From assembly GCF_015500055.1 (NCBI RefSeq), contig NZ_CP045494.1:54321-118320 (forward strand): DNA of 64,000 nucleotides, in the 5' to 3' direction. The translations under genes and the position numbers were made by a program. This document shows positions 35,300-44,570 of this stretch, one piece after another. This DNA is from Mesorhizobium sp. NBSH29 (GTDB lineage: Bacteria > Pseudomonadota > Alphaproteobacteria > Rhizobiales > Rhizobiaceae). Positions within the stretch are counted from its first letter, which is position 1, and each line of letters opens with the position of its first letter. The notes beneath the pieces were generated by a model that was not told the DNA's origin, did not search any database, and saw nothing but the letters and a program-made list of their open reading frames with translations.

Positions 35300-35760
35300 T
35301 CTCCGCTCTCCGATGCGGAGTTCACGCAGCGCCGCCCCATACGATCGCAGACGATCCGTCACGATCTCATCAGCGGGGCCATGCCGCTTCTTGGTTTTCT
35401 TCAGGAGTTTCAATGCAGGTTTCTGTCCCGCGGCTTCGTCACGAAGCTCTCGAGAACTTCGCCTCCGTGATCGACAGCCCGCCAGAGGTAGTGCCGCTGG
35501 CCGTTGATCTTCACGAAAACCTCGTCCAACTGCCACCGCCACGTGCTTGATCGCATCCCCCTCCCGCCGCTTTCGGATCTCCGCGACAAACATTGGCCCG
35601 AACCGGTGCCACCAGAACCAAACCGTCTTGTGGCAGATGTCGATGCCCCGCTCGTGCAGCAGGTCCTCCCCGTTCCGAAGCGAAAGTGAAAATGGATATA
35701 CAGCATCACGACCAGGCGGATGATCCTCGGGGCTCGTCTTGAAACAACGAAACGGTGTGC
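35300..35760 (-). pseudogene. IS6-family transposase remnant
   Basis: The leftward reading gives parts of an IS6/IS26-type transposase in alternating frames: FKTSPE, then SLRNGEDLLHERGIDICHKTVWFWWHRFGP, then in another frame WQLDEVFVKINGQRHYLWRAVDHGGEVLESFVTK (first DDE Asp), then back to LLKKTKKRHGPADEIVTDRLRSYGAALREL (second Asp). At least two frameshifts, and the C-terminal Glu region is lost. Not functional. It is a different lineage from the intact IS6 element at 46631-47452. Confidence 0.85.
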
Positions 35761-35809
35761 CTCGACAATGGCCGAAAGCCCTCAAGATCAAGGTTCATGG
35801 CAAGCACTT

Positions 35810-36430
35810 TCAGCGTCCGAAGAGCGTCACCTTCTTTTGGTCGTCGATCATGGCGGCGACGATGCCAACGATCGTCAGGCCATTGCTGAGCACGGCAGAG
35901 GCAAGCGCATCATTGCCGGTTATCGATTTCCGAAGCTTATCAATGGCTGCTGCGTTTTCGGCCATTGACGTGTTGAGTACCGCCGAATTTGAGCCGCCAA
36001 GCAAGATGGAAATGTCGCGAACGTCGACGTGTTTGGGTTCGACAGTCTCAAGGTCCTTGGCCGTCTGCGCGGAACGCGAGATTGCTTCGACAAGGTCGGC
36101 AATATCGTAGGCAGAATTCTCTATCTGGGACGACGCAGGCGCGTCCGAACGGCCGCGTCCGCTTTGCTGTTGCGGAACGTCTGAGGGAGGTATGACGATG
36201 ATCGTGCCGCCTGGGGGAGCCGGTTCGACGATCTCCCCATCACCAACTTTCGGCGGAGCCAAGACCCCGTTGCAGTCGTTCAGCTGTTCGCTAAGCGATT
36301 TGTCGTCGGGAGACGCCGCCGGATTTGCGGCGCAAGGGTTTGTTTCTGGCTTTGTTGTCTGTGCAACTGACGCGCCGCAAATGACGCACAAAGAGGCAGC
36401 AGAAGCGAGGGTGAGAATTCGAGGTCTCAT
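35810..36430 (-). CDS. Exported hypothetical protein
   Basis: 206 residues, family not recognised. A clear signal peptide (ILTLASAASLCVICGASVAQ) is followed by a Pro/Ser-rich region with two early Cys and IIVIPPSD, then a helical C-terminal half (EAISRSAQTAKDLETVEP) ending in a hydrophobic segment, NGLTIVGIVAAMIDD, and a basic tail. That late segment could anchor the protein in the inner membrane. Isolated between an IS6 remnant and an acidic small gene. Confidence 0.6.
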   Translation of the reverse strand: MRPRILTLASAASLCVICGASVAQTTKPETNPCAANPAASPDDKSLSEQLNDCNGVLAPPKVGDGEIVEPAPPGGTIIVIPPSDVPQQQSGRGRSDAPASSQIENSAYDIADLVEAISRSAQTAKDLETVEPKHVDVRDISILLGGSNSAVLNTSMAENAAAIDKLRKSITGNDALASAVLSNGLTIVGIVAAMIDDQKKVTLFGR

Positions 36431-36656
36431 GGATCACCTGTTTCGTTTCGGCGTACTGCTACAGATGATTTTTACGCCAGCGGACGGGAGGTCTAACGCT
36501 AACCGCCCGTGATGAGAATGGTTCCGGCCTCACGCACGGCCTGCCGTATGCAAGCGTCGAAGCCTGATCCCAAATGATACCCATAGCTATGGCAACGTTT
36601 CGCGATTTCAGGGGTTGAGTGGTCACCAAGTCCCACGATTGAATTGGAGGAAGTCA

Positions 36657-37010
36657 ATGTCGGCAGGACAAAAGAGCGGAACTGGCGCAATGGATGAACT
36701 CGACGACGATAAAGTCAGAAAGAACGACATCCTCAGCAACCGGGACAAGGCTCAACGTCAACCTGGGCAAAGCATGGATGGTACCGGCCTTCAGATCGAT
36801 GAATATAAAGATATTCCGACAAATAGGCGCCCAAAGAGCGAAGAATCTTTGGGAAACGACGAAACAGATGCGACAGAGGAGAACGGTATGCCGGCGACTG
36901 AAGCTGATGAATCAGACTCGACCGACCCTTCGCAGCAGGTAGACCGACCTGGCTTTGATCTGGGAGGGTCAACGGGAAAGACTCATGCGGGTCGAGGCTT
37001 GGGGTTGTGA
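36657..37010 (+). CDS. Small acidic, probably disordered hypothetical protein
   Basis: 117 residues from ATG 36657 with GGAGGAA at good spacing, which supports a real gene. The composition is strongly hydrophilic (Asp, Glu, Asn, Gln, Ser, Gly) with no hydrophobic core, so it is probably intrinsically disordered, as in stress-related hydrophilins. Not recognised as a named family. Confidence 0.55.
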   Translation: MSAGQKSGTGAMDELDDDKVRKNDILSNRDKAQRQPGQSMDGTGLQIDEYKDIPTNRRPKSEESLGNDETDATEENGMPATEADESDSTDPSQQVDRPGFDLGGSTGKTHAGRGLGL

Positions 37011-37161
37011 ACTGACGCAAAGGAGGATGGTAAAGGGCAACGGCTGCCGAGATAGCGCACTGCTGCGAGTCTCACCCGACATGACGGCGCGGAGTATCAG
37101 GAAACATCAGTGTGGAGGACCCGCCCGGGCAGTCGCCGCCGCAGAAAGAAGGGAGATCAGA

Positions 37162-37611
37162 ATGAGCTATGCGCGCTTTGGAGCGATGATTTTCACATCG
37201 ACCATTGTGATGTTCGTGCTTATGTATATTAATACTTATGCGCTCGACCACGTGTTCTTTAGTCAAACTCGTGCATGGATGGCTTTGCTCATGGGCGCGA
37301 CCATGTCGGCAATCATGCTGGCATTCATGCTGAAAATGTATTCAAACAAAGGCGCCAACTTTGCCATCTTCGTCGGAGCCGCTGCCGCTTTTGCTGTTTC
37401 GCTGTGGCTCGTCCGGAGCCAAGAGACCGTTTCCGATGTTTCGTACATGAGAGCTATGATTCCGCATCATTCGATTGCCATTCTCACCAGCGAGCGAGCC
37501 AATATGTCCGACCCGCGCGTCAGGAAGCTCGCGGATGAGATCGTCGGCGCACAGCGCCGGGAAATCGATGAAATGAAGGCGCTCATTCAGGATCTTGGCG
37601 ACAGGAACTAA
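37162..37611 (+). CDS. DUF305 domain membrane protein
   Basis: 149 residues from ATG 37162 with GGGAGATC upstream. Three hydrophobic segments (about 8-27, 36-58, 66-84) are followed by a short DUF305 domain with MIPHHSIAILTSERANMSDPRVR and AQRREIDEMKALI. The MIPHH motif and following Met/His residues suggest metal (copper) binding; DUF305 proteins often sit in metal or stress gene sets. The upstream open frame from 36955 lacks resemblance. Confidence 0.85.
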   Translation: MSYARFGAMIFTSTIVMFVLMYINTYALDHVFFSQTRAWMALLMGATMSAIMLAFMLKMYSNKGANFAIFVGAAAAFAVSLWLVRSQETVSDVSYMRAMIPHHSIAILTSERANMSDPRVRKLADEIVGAQRREIDEMKALIQDLGDRN

Positions 37612-37808
37612 GAATCGCCTCCCGTGCGCCAAACCTGAGATCGCGGATCGGCCATGTTACCCTTGAGCGGAACGGTTCGGAGTCTAATGCCAAGGTGAGA
37701 CGTCAAGGTGATCGGTGACCGGCAGGACTGAGGTGAGTCCACAGGCCAATGAGTTCTACCCTGCTGGTGAATCCGGCATCCATGACCACAAAAATAGGAG
37801 ACGACGGT

Positions 37809-38060
37809 ATGCCGAAATCCGTTCCCCATCACGCGCTTGTCGTCGTGGCTGACGGCCATGGAGCCATCCTCCTCCGCAACGAAGGGCCAGCAGGGGACGT
37901 GTCGCTGCGCGAGGAGCGGCGGCTTTCGCCCAAGAATTTGCGTGACGAGGGGCCTTCCGGCTCACGTCCCCCGGAGCAGACGCCGCTGCATCGCCAGACT
38001 CGCACACCATCAATCCGACGGGAATCTAACCCGGAACTCTTCCTGCGCAAGATCCACTAG
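37809..38060 (+). pseudogene. N-terminal fragment of a host-attachment-like protein
   Basis: 83 codons, MPKSVPHHALVVVADGHGAI followed by LLRNEG, resemble the N-terminus of the host attachment (baeRF-related) family, normally about 140-150 residues. After SGSRPPEQTP the sequence becomes basic and unrelated, so the C-terminal domain appears lost by frameshift or recombination. The stop overlaps the convergent PRC-barrel gene by 4 bases. It may instead be a short independent protein. Confidence 0.5.
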
Positions 38061-38800
38061 TTCCGCGGAGGCCCCTGGAACAGGGCATCGTTCTGCTTGC
38101 GCCACGCGTCGTCCGAGAGCCAGGAATAGTCCTGGTCGGGCATGAGAGGCACATCCCTCATCTCTCTCTCCGGGATACGAAGATAAAAGCTCTCGCGCCC
38201 TTGTGAGATCTGCAGCGATCGCAGTGGGACGACAATGCTGTCCTTACCCACTGTGAAAAACCCACCCGAAGCGACAACGACATAATCCTCGCGATCCTTG
38301 GTGCCTATAACGACATTGCGGACCTCCCCAATGATCTTGTCATCGGAACTTCGGACCTCGGCCCCCAGTATCTCGTCGGCCCGTAATCCTGGGCCGAGCT
38401 CGTCAATGTCGATGAGAGGTTTTGCGTCTGCATCCTCGCGCCGGCCGATCACTGCTCCGCCTCGCTCAAGCATTGGCTCTCGCGCTGCAAACTGCTGATC
38501 TGCTTCGTCTTCGTCGTTGTCTCCCAAGTTTCCCATTGACGGCGACGCAATGAGGTCGCGAATACTGGCCAGAACTCGCTCGCAATCATCATGGCGGGCG
38601 TAGGACCAAAGGATGAAAGCGGAGTCGCGGAGGGCTCGAAGGTCGCGAACCATCTGGCGGTTGGCGCCATCCCGAAGCTCAGGCTTCTGTAGAATCGCCT
38701 CCTCCAGTTTCGCGTCTGAGATGTTGCATTCTGCACGGGCAGGGAGAGCTGAAATGATCAGAACGCTTGCCGCGAGAACAATCTTTGCCTGTCGGTTCAC
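38057..38800 (-). CDS. Exported PRC-barrel domain protein
   Basis: 247 residues from GTG 38798-38800, with AAGGAG six bases upstream; the open frame extends to 38899 but lacks an upstream site. Signal peptide KIVLAASVLIISALPARAEC. The helical middle region (RDLRALRDSAFILWSYARHDD) counts among DUF-like parts, and the C-terminal half is a PRC-barrel: LRADEILGAEVRSSDDKIIGEVRNVVIG, then DYVVVASGGFFTVGKDSIVVPL. Such exported PRC-barrel proteins are common in rhizobia, function unknown. Confidence 0.85.
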   Translation of the reverse strand: MNRQAKIVLAASVLIISALPARAECNISDAKLEEAILQKPELRDGANRQMVRDLRALRDSAFILWSYARHDDCERVLASIRDLIASPSMGNLGDNDEDEADQQFAAREPMLERGGAVIGRREDADAKPLIDIDELGPGLRADEILGAEVRSSDDKIIGEVRNVVIGTKDREDYVVVASGGFFTVGKDSIVVPLRSLQISQGRESFYLRIPEREMRDVPLMPDQDYSWLSDDAWRKQNDALFQGPPRN

Positions 38801-39264
38801 CTTCGCTCCTTTGTGTGAGAGCCTGCGGGAGTGCCAGATTGCGCAAGTTGGACGCCCGACCTTGCGCGAAGCTTGCCCGGATTCCGGATAAATCAGCAAG
38901 CCCCATCAGACCAGGCCGCTTACCTGGTCAAAAAACCGGCCCGCCGCAGCGGTTCTCGGGCCTAATTGGTAGTATTCGATCTGCTACAATTCGAAGCCGA
39001 GATCGCCATTTCCTCGACGCCATGCAACGGCTGTTGCGCCCGACTGATCGAAGACCGTGCCGGTCATCATGCGTTGTCCTATGCTAGTAGTGTGCTGGAC
39101 ATCACACCCGCATCGCCACCTGGGCGGCCGAGCGCACGATTTTCTCGGAAACCCTGGCCGAAAATGTCCTTCCCGTAGATCGAGCGAAGGCGGGCTTCCT
39201 TCGACGCTTCCATGCGTTTCCGCTTGTTTCCCAGTCAAGGATTCCGGGCGATAGGACCGTCATC
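38801..39264. other. Intergenic stretch without a recognisable gene
   Basis: Between the PRC-barrel start and the flavodoxin pseudogene. A 70-codon rightward frame from 38966 has no recognisable family. Nothing further can be supported. Confidence 0.35.
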
Positions 39265-39881
39265 CTATTGAGGAACGCCGACATAATTCTCGCCCTTCAA
39301 GAGTTTGGCCAGATGAACGGCATTCGAGACGGCCATTTCTATCATGCCAGCCACCTTCTTCGGCGCGGACGGCAAGTCGACGTAATTGATATTTCCCATC
39401 GCCTCGCCAACCCAGTAGACGCCACAGTTGGCGGGGATCGTATAGCCAACATCGTTCAGCGATTGGAAGCACGCAGCGTGGCAGGCGTGCGCGCCATCTT
39501 CGTTGCCGACGATGGCGACAATTGCCACCTTGCCAGCAGCAGGCATGCGACCGAGGTCATCTGTTTCGGACAGAAACGCATCCATTCGCTCGAGCACACG
39601 CTTGGCGACGCTCGATGGCTGTCCATCCAGATCGGCAGGCCCAGAAGCAGGATATCTGCTGCCAGGATTTGCGCGCGCAACTTTGGCCAATCGCCGTTGC
39701 CTTCATCTGACAATACGCCCGGTTTTACGTTATGGTCGGCAACGCGAACCGGACCCCCGAAAATAACGTCATACGGCTTCAGCGCCGCAATCAGATCGCT
39801 CAGGATTTTGTCAGTCGATGATTTCTCATTGGCATGAGACGGCTTGAGCGAACAATTGAGCGCGAATGCAGTCAGCGACAT
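39265..39881 (-). pseudogene. Flavodoxin-family oxidoreductase with a frameshift
   Basis: The front part, from ATG 39879-39881, reads MSLTAFALNCSLKPSH through ADILLLGLPIWM. The frame must then shift near 39620-39628 to continue as QPSSVAKRVLERMDAFLSE, AIVGNEDGAHACHA and NDVGYTIPANCGVYWVGEA to the stop at 39265. One missing base in the reverse-strand ATGGACAGCC explains it. Without the shift it would be an FMN reductase-like protein of about 205 residues. It is a paralogue of the intact gene at 32174. A sequencing error cannot be excluded. Confidence 0.82.
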
Positions 39882-40572
39882 CGGGAAACTCCGCATCGTG
39901 AGATAATGAAGATAGATTTGACCCGCCATAGCAAAGGCGGCACTCGCAACACCTGGACTTGTGGCGCAACGCATTCCGCAACGAATCCGTTGCACCGGCA
40001 CCGCAGAGAACTCTCAAGGCGACATCAGTTTTTGTTCGTCTCCCGCACATTTTGTCGTCGAATGACCCCGCAGAACCTTGGACAGGGCTGAGCGGCGAAC
40101 CGCGCCGCGCGAGCAACGCTACGGGTGCCATTGTCAGACCTTACGAAATCGACTTCCGCATAATGATCGGGGACGAACTGAAATGGATTCTCAGACTGCA
40201 CTGGGTGATGACGCGGCATGGTCCGGTGGATTATGGTCGGTATCTTCATCGATGTAACCGGTCGCAAGCAGGCGGAGGGCCGTGCGAGATGAGCCATCGC
40301 GTCAAGAACCCGTTGAGCATTGCCTCCGGCCTTACCCAAGAAGCGCTCTGAGCGCCGGCTCGAATGGTTTGTGACTTTCCATCGCGCCGAACCAGCCGCG
40401 AAAGTTGCCCGCGACGCAACGGAACGACCGAAGGCCGAACGCCGGCTCGTCCGTTGCGTTACACGCGCGTGCGTGTAACAGTCACACGGCAGGCCGCTGG
40501 GCATTGTCTCGTGGCTACGTTGCATTGGAGAACTCTCGATGAGGTCCAGTAGATTGTGCGGGTGATGCGTCC
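39882..40572. other. Degenerate intergenic region with a histidine-kinase scrap
   Basis: 691 bases without an intact gene. The only recognisable piece is an H-box-like scrap at 40289-40351. The right end should hold the promoter of the large kinase gene. Confidence 0.45.
40289..40351 (+). pseudogene. Histidine-kinase H-box fragment
   Basis: Twenty codons, MSHRVKNPLSIASGLTQEAL, match the H-box form of HWE/HisKA2 kinases (the usual form is LSHRVKNTL). It ends in a stop at once. Presumably a scrap of a second HWE kinase beside the large one. Confidence 0.5.
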
Positions 40573-43500
40573 ATGACCGGAGAATCGCACAGCGAAGGCG
40601 ATCGCCCGGGGCGCAAGCCCAAGGCGAGAACGGATGACGCGCGAGAGGCAGCGGGCCGCGTGGCCGAAACCGCGGCAGTTCCGGTTATCGGCATCGGCGC
40701 GTCGGCCGGCGGCATCGAGGCGCTGGGCCTTTTCTTCGACGCGATGCCGACAGACTGCGGCTGCGCCTTCGTAGTGGTGTTGCATCTCGATCCCAAGCGC
40801 GAAAGCGCGTTGGCGCGCGTCCTGGGCGCCCGCACGGCCATGCCGGTCGTTCAGGTCAAGGACGGCATGCGGCTTGCGCCCGACCACGTTTATGTGATCG
40901 CGCCCGATTCCGACCTGACGGTTCGTGAAGGCGCGCTGCACATGGCCAAGCCGGTCGCGCCGCGCGGCCACGGTCATCCCGTCGATGTTCTGTTCTCCTC
41001 GCTTGCTAAGGACCAGCGTGAACGGGCGATCGCCATCGTGCTGTCCGGCACGGGAAGCAACGGCACCGAGGGGCTGAAGGAGATCCGGGCGGAGGGTGGC
41101 ATGAGCCTCGTGCAGGCGCCCGAGACCGCCAAATTCGACGGCATGCCGAGGAGCGCGATTTCGGCGGGCATGGCCGATCACATCCTCGCGCCGGAAAAGA
41201 TGCCGGAGATCCTGCTGGCCTACATCCGCCACGATTACATTTCGGCGCCCGTCGATGCCGAGATCGCCTCGCCGGGTGGCCAGGCGACGCTCGATCATGT
41301 TCTGGATCTGTTGCGCGCGCGCGGCGGACACGATTTTCGCGGTTACAAGCACGCGACGCTTTTGCGGCGCGTTCACCGGCGTCTTGGCCTGAGAAACATC
41401 GAAACGCTAGACGAATATATCGACGAATTGCGCGCCAGTCCGGATGAAGCCGCCACGCTGGTCAGGGACCTCATGATAAGCGTCTCGGGATTTTTGCGCG
41501 ACACCGACGCATGGAAGACGCTTGCCGAACTGGTGATTGCGCCGATGGTGGCCGAGCGCGAGACAGGCGCCTCGATCCGCGTCTGGGTGCCGGCCTGCTC
41601 CACGGGCGAGGAAGCCTATTCCGTCGCTATGCTGGTCAACGAACTTGCCGAGGCGGCCGAAAAGCGGTTCGAACTAAAGGTATTCGCGACCGACGCCCAG
41701 GAAGGTAATCTGCGCAAGGCGCGCGATGGCATTTATCCAGCCGCCGCCGTGGCGGGCTTTCCATCGACCCGTCTGAAGCGCTTTTTCGAAAAGCTCGACG
41801 GGTCCTTCCAAGTCAGCAAGGAGCTTCGCGAAATGGTTGTGTTCGCGCCGCAGAACCTGCTGCGCGATCCGCCGTTTTCAAGACTCGACCTGGTTTCGTG
41901 CCGTAATGTCCTCATCTATCTCGAAGCTGACGCGCAGCAACGGATCATCGCGCTCTGTCATTTCGCGCTGCTCCCTGGCGGGCATCTCCTTCTCGGCAAT
42001 GCCGAGACGATCGGACGGCACGAAGACCTGTTCGAGACGGTGTCGAAGAAATGGCGGATATACCGAAGGCTCGGGCCGACCCGGCACGACCTCGTCGACT
42101 ATCCGCCGCCGCGCGGCCCCGCTGAACCCCGAACGAGGGAGAAACCGTCGCTGTCTCCCGAGGCGAGCGCACCGGCCGCCGAACTGGCGCGGCGCGCGCT
42201 CCTGGAGCGCTACGCTCCGGCCTCGGTGCTGATCGACCAGAAGGGCCGCGTTCTCTATTTCCACGGCACTACCAGGGACTATCTGGAACACCCGGCGGGT
42301 GAGCCGACCAGGGATCTGCTGACCATGGCGCGCGACGGAATGGCCGCCAGGCTGCGCGCCGCGATCCGCGAAGCGTCGAAAGAAAACCGAAGCGTAACCG
42401 TCAACGCCCGGATCAGGGAGACGGGCCGATCCGTCGACATGACTGTTGCGCCGTTGCCCGCCTCGTCTCAGGGGGGCGGCTTTATACTCGTCAGCTTCGC
42501 GCCGGCCTTGGCGCAGTCCAATCCCGCCCTCCCGGCCGCTGTTCGCGACGACGCTGGAGAGGGGTCGTCCTCCGAACGCGCCCTTGTCGACGAATTGAAG
42601 GCGACCCGCGCCGAACTGCAGAACACCATCGAGTATCAGGAAACCACCAACGAGGAGTTGAAGGCTTCGAACGAGGAAGCCACCTCCATGAACGAGGAGC
42701 TTCAATCCACCAATGAGGAACTGGAGACCTCGAAGGAGGAACTGCAATCGTTCAACGAGGAACTGAACACCGTCAACAGTCAGCTTCAGCACAAGATCGG
42801 AGAGCTTGAAAGCACCACCAACCACCTCGACAATCTGCTGGCCGGATCGGAGACGGCGACCCTTTTCCTGGATACCGGGTTCCGCATCACATGGTTCGCC
42901 CCGGCGATGAAGGATTTGTTCGATTTCGTCCCGTCCGACATCGGTCGGCCGATCGCTCATTTCGCCCGCAAATTCGCCGACGAGAATCTGTTGCGGGATG
43001 CCGAGACGGTGCTAAAAAAGCTTACTGCCATCGAGGCCGAAGTGCCCACCGATGCGGGCCGCTGGTATGTTCGCCGCGTGCTTCCCTATCGCACGCAGGA
43101 CAACCGCATCGCAGGCGTCGTCGTTACGTTCAACGACATCACTGACCGAAAACGCGCCGCCGATGCGATCAACGATGCTCGCGTCTATTCCGAAACCATA
43201 GTGCGGACGGTTCAGCATCCCCTGATCGTTCTGGACAAGAATTTGCGTGTCCAAACCGCCAACAAGGCTTTCCGCGAACTATTCGCTGTTTTTGACGAAG
43301 AACCCAAAGGGCATATTATCTTTGAACTTGGAACCGGCGAGTGGAATAACCCGCCTCTGCGGCCCCTTCTGGATAGAGTTATTTCGGCGGACGAGGATAT
43401 CCACAACTTCGAAATCGAGCAGGATTTCCATCTGACCGGACTACGATCGATGCTGCTCACTGCGAGCAAGTTGCCACAAGAAGGAGGCCGTGACGCCCTG

Positions 43501-44196
43501 ATCCTGCTTGCCATCGAGGACATCACCGAGCGCAAGCGTTTCGAGGAGCATCGCGAAATCCTGGTTGGCGAACTCAATCATCGCATCAAGAATGTCATGG
43601 CGACGGTGCAGGCGATCGCATCGCAGACGCTGGGCAGCGCTGCTTCGATAGACGAAGCCCGCGCCGCCTTCGGGTCGCGGCTTGTCGCGCTGGGCAAGGC
43701 GCACGACCTGCTGACCCGCGAAAACTGGGCAGGCGCGGATCTGGTCGATGTCGTCTCGGACACATTGGAGCCGCTTGCCGGGGGATCGAACCGCTTCCGG
43801 ATCGACGGTCCCAGCCTGCGGCTCGCGCCAGGCCCGGCGCTCTCCATTGCCATGGCCATCCATGAATTAGCCACGAACGCCGCGAAATACGGCGCGCTCT
43901 CGACCGGGGAAGGCCAAGTCGATATCGCCTGGCGCCTCGACGGTCAGGACGAGGATCGGCGGCTATACTTGCGCTGGACCGAGCGAGGCGGGCCGCCTGT
44001 CACCGCGCCGACGCGCAAGGGTTTCGGCACCCGCCTGGTCCAGCGGGTGCTGGCTACGGAACTGGGCGGCAAGGTGAGCGTTGCCTACGAGACGTCCGGT
44101 GTCGTTTGCACCATCGATGCGCCGATGCCAGAGGGGGAAAGGACGAAACAGGTTGACCGACCAGACACCGAAGCGGGTGCTGATCGTCGAGGATGA
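40573..44196 (+). CDS. CheB-CheR-PAS-HWE histidine kinase hybrid
   Basis: 1207 residues. Order: CheB methylesterase-like domain (about 36-225; Ser44 in GASAGG, His in LHLDPKRES, but Asn163 in SGTGSNGTEG where CheB has Asp); CheR methyltransferase (about 245-495; SAM motif VPACSTGEEAYS near 340); a PAS-like segment (VLIDQKGRVLYFHG); a long Glu/Asn/Leu coiled coil (ELKASNEEATSMNEELQST, about 680-750); two PAS domains; and an HWE/HisKA2 kinase with phospho-acceptor His1003 (ELNHRIKN), N-box HELATNAAKYG near 1097 and GFGTRLV. No membrane segment, so a cytoplasmic sensor. It overlaps the response regulator gene downstream. Confidence 0.93.
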   Translation: MTGESHSEGDRPGRKPKARTDDAREAAGRVAETAAVPVIGIGASAGGIEALGLFFDAMPTDCGCAFVVVLHLDPKRESALARVLGARTAMPVVQVKDGMRLAPDHVYVIAPDSDLTVREGALHMAKPVAPRGHGHPVDVLFSSLAKDQRERAIAIVLSGTGSNGTEGLKEIRAEGGMSLVQAPETAKFDGMPRSAISAGMADHILAPEKMPEILLAYIRHDYISAPVDAEIASPGGQATLDHVLDLLRARGGHDFRGYKHATLLRRVHRRLGLRNIETLDEYIDELRASPDEAATLVRDLMISVSGFLRDTDAWKTLAELVIAPMVAERETGASIRVWVPACSTGEEAYSVAMLVNELAEAAEKRFELKVFATDAQEGNLRKARDGIYPAAAVAGFPSTRLKRFFEKLDGSFQVSKELREMVVFAPQNLLRDPPFSRLDLVSCRNVLIYLEADAQQRIIALCHFALLPGGHLLLGNAETIGRHEDLFETVSKKWRIYRRLGPTRHDLVDYPPPRGPAEPRTREKPSLSPEASAPAAELARRALLERYAPASVLIDQKGRVLYFHGTTRDYLEHPAGEPTRDLLTMARDGMAARLRAAIREASKENRSVTVNARIRETGRSVDMTVAPLPASSQGGGFILVSFAPALAQSNPALPAAVRDDAGEGSSSERALVDELKATRAELQNTIEYQETTNEELKASNEEATSMNEELQSTNEELETSKEELQSFNEELNTVNSQLQHKIGELESTTNHLDNLLAGSETATLFLDTGFRITWFAPAMKDLFDFVPSDIGRPIAHFARKFADENLLRDAETVLKKLTAIEAEVPTDAGRWYVRRVLPYRTQDNRIAGVVVTFNDITDRKRAADAINDARVYSETIVRTVQHPLIVLDKNLRVQTANKAFRELFAVFDEEPKGHIIFELGTGEWNNPPLRPLLDRVISADEDIHNFEIEQDFHLTGLRSMLLTASKLPQEGGRDALILLAIEDITERKRFEEHREILVGELNHRIKNVMATVQAIASQTLGSAASIDEARAAFGSRLVALGKAHDLLTRENWAGADLVDVVSDTLEPLAGGSNRFRIDGPSLRLAPGPALSIAMAIHELATNAAKYGALSTGEGQVDIAWRLDGQDEDRRLYLRWTERGGPPVTAPTRKGFGTRLVQRVLATELGGKVSVAYETSGVVCTIDAPMPEGERTKQVDRPDTEAGADRRG

Positions 44197-44527
44197 AGTC
44201 CTGCTCGCGATGTATCTGGAGGATTTGCTGACCGACCTCGGGCATGAAGTGGTCGGTCAAGCCACGCGTATCGACGAAGCCATGACGCTTGCTCGCGAAA
44301 GCGACATCGACTTTGCGATTCTGGATATCAATGTCGCCGGCACGAAGTCCTTTCCAGTAGCCGACATACTGCGGCAGCGCAGCATTCCGTTTGCGTTTGC
44401 AAGCGGATACGGGGCCGAGGGTTTTCCCGACGGATATCGCGACGAACCGGCATTGCGCAAACCATACGCACAAGAAGATCTGCAACGAACCATCGCGCGG
44501 GTTTTCGCGGATCGCCCGCCGGTATAA
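44153..44527 (+). CDS. Single-domain response regulator
   Basis: 124 residues from TTG 44153, chosen because it directly precedes the conserved RVLIVEDEVLL and follows GGGGGAAAGGACG; it overlaps the kinase stop by 44 bases. Receiver-domain residues are complete: acidic pair in VEDE, phospho-acceptor Asp58 (AILDINVAG), Ser in FASGYG and Lys in LRKPY. No output domain, as usual for HWE-kinase partners. The product is probably phosphorylated by the upstream hybrid kinase. Confidence 0.9.
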   Translation: MTDQTPKRVLIVEDEVLLAMYLEDLLTDLGHEVVGQATRIDEAMTLARESDIDFAILDINVAGTKSFPVADILRQRSIPFAFASGYGAEGFPDGYRDEPALRKPYAQEDLQRTIARVFADRPPV

Positions 44528-44570
44528 TGCTGTATCTGGCTGAATTTCGAAAGGGGAAGCGGTCGGCGGC

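Noticed and set aside
41878..42960. 360-codon leftward frame inside the hybrid kinase gene
   Set aside because: Antisense to conserved CheR, coiled-coil and PAS coding sequence; no domain recognised.
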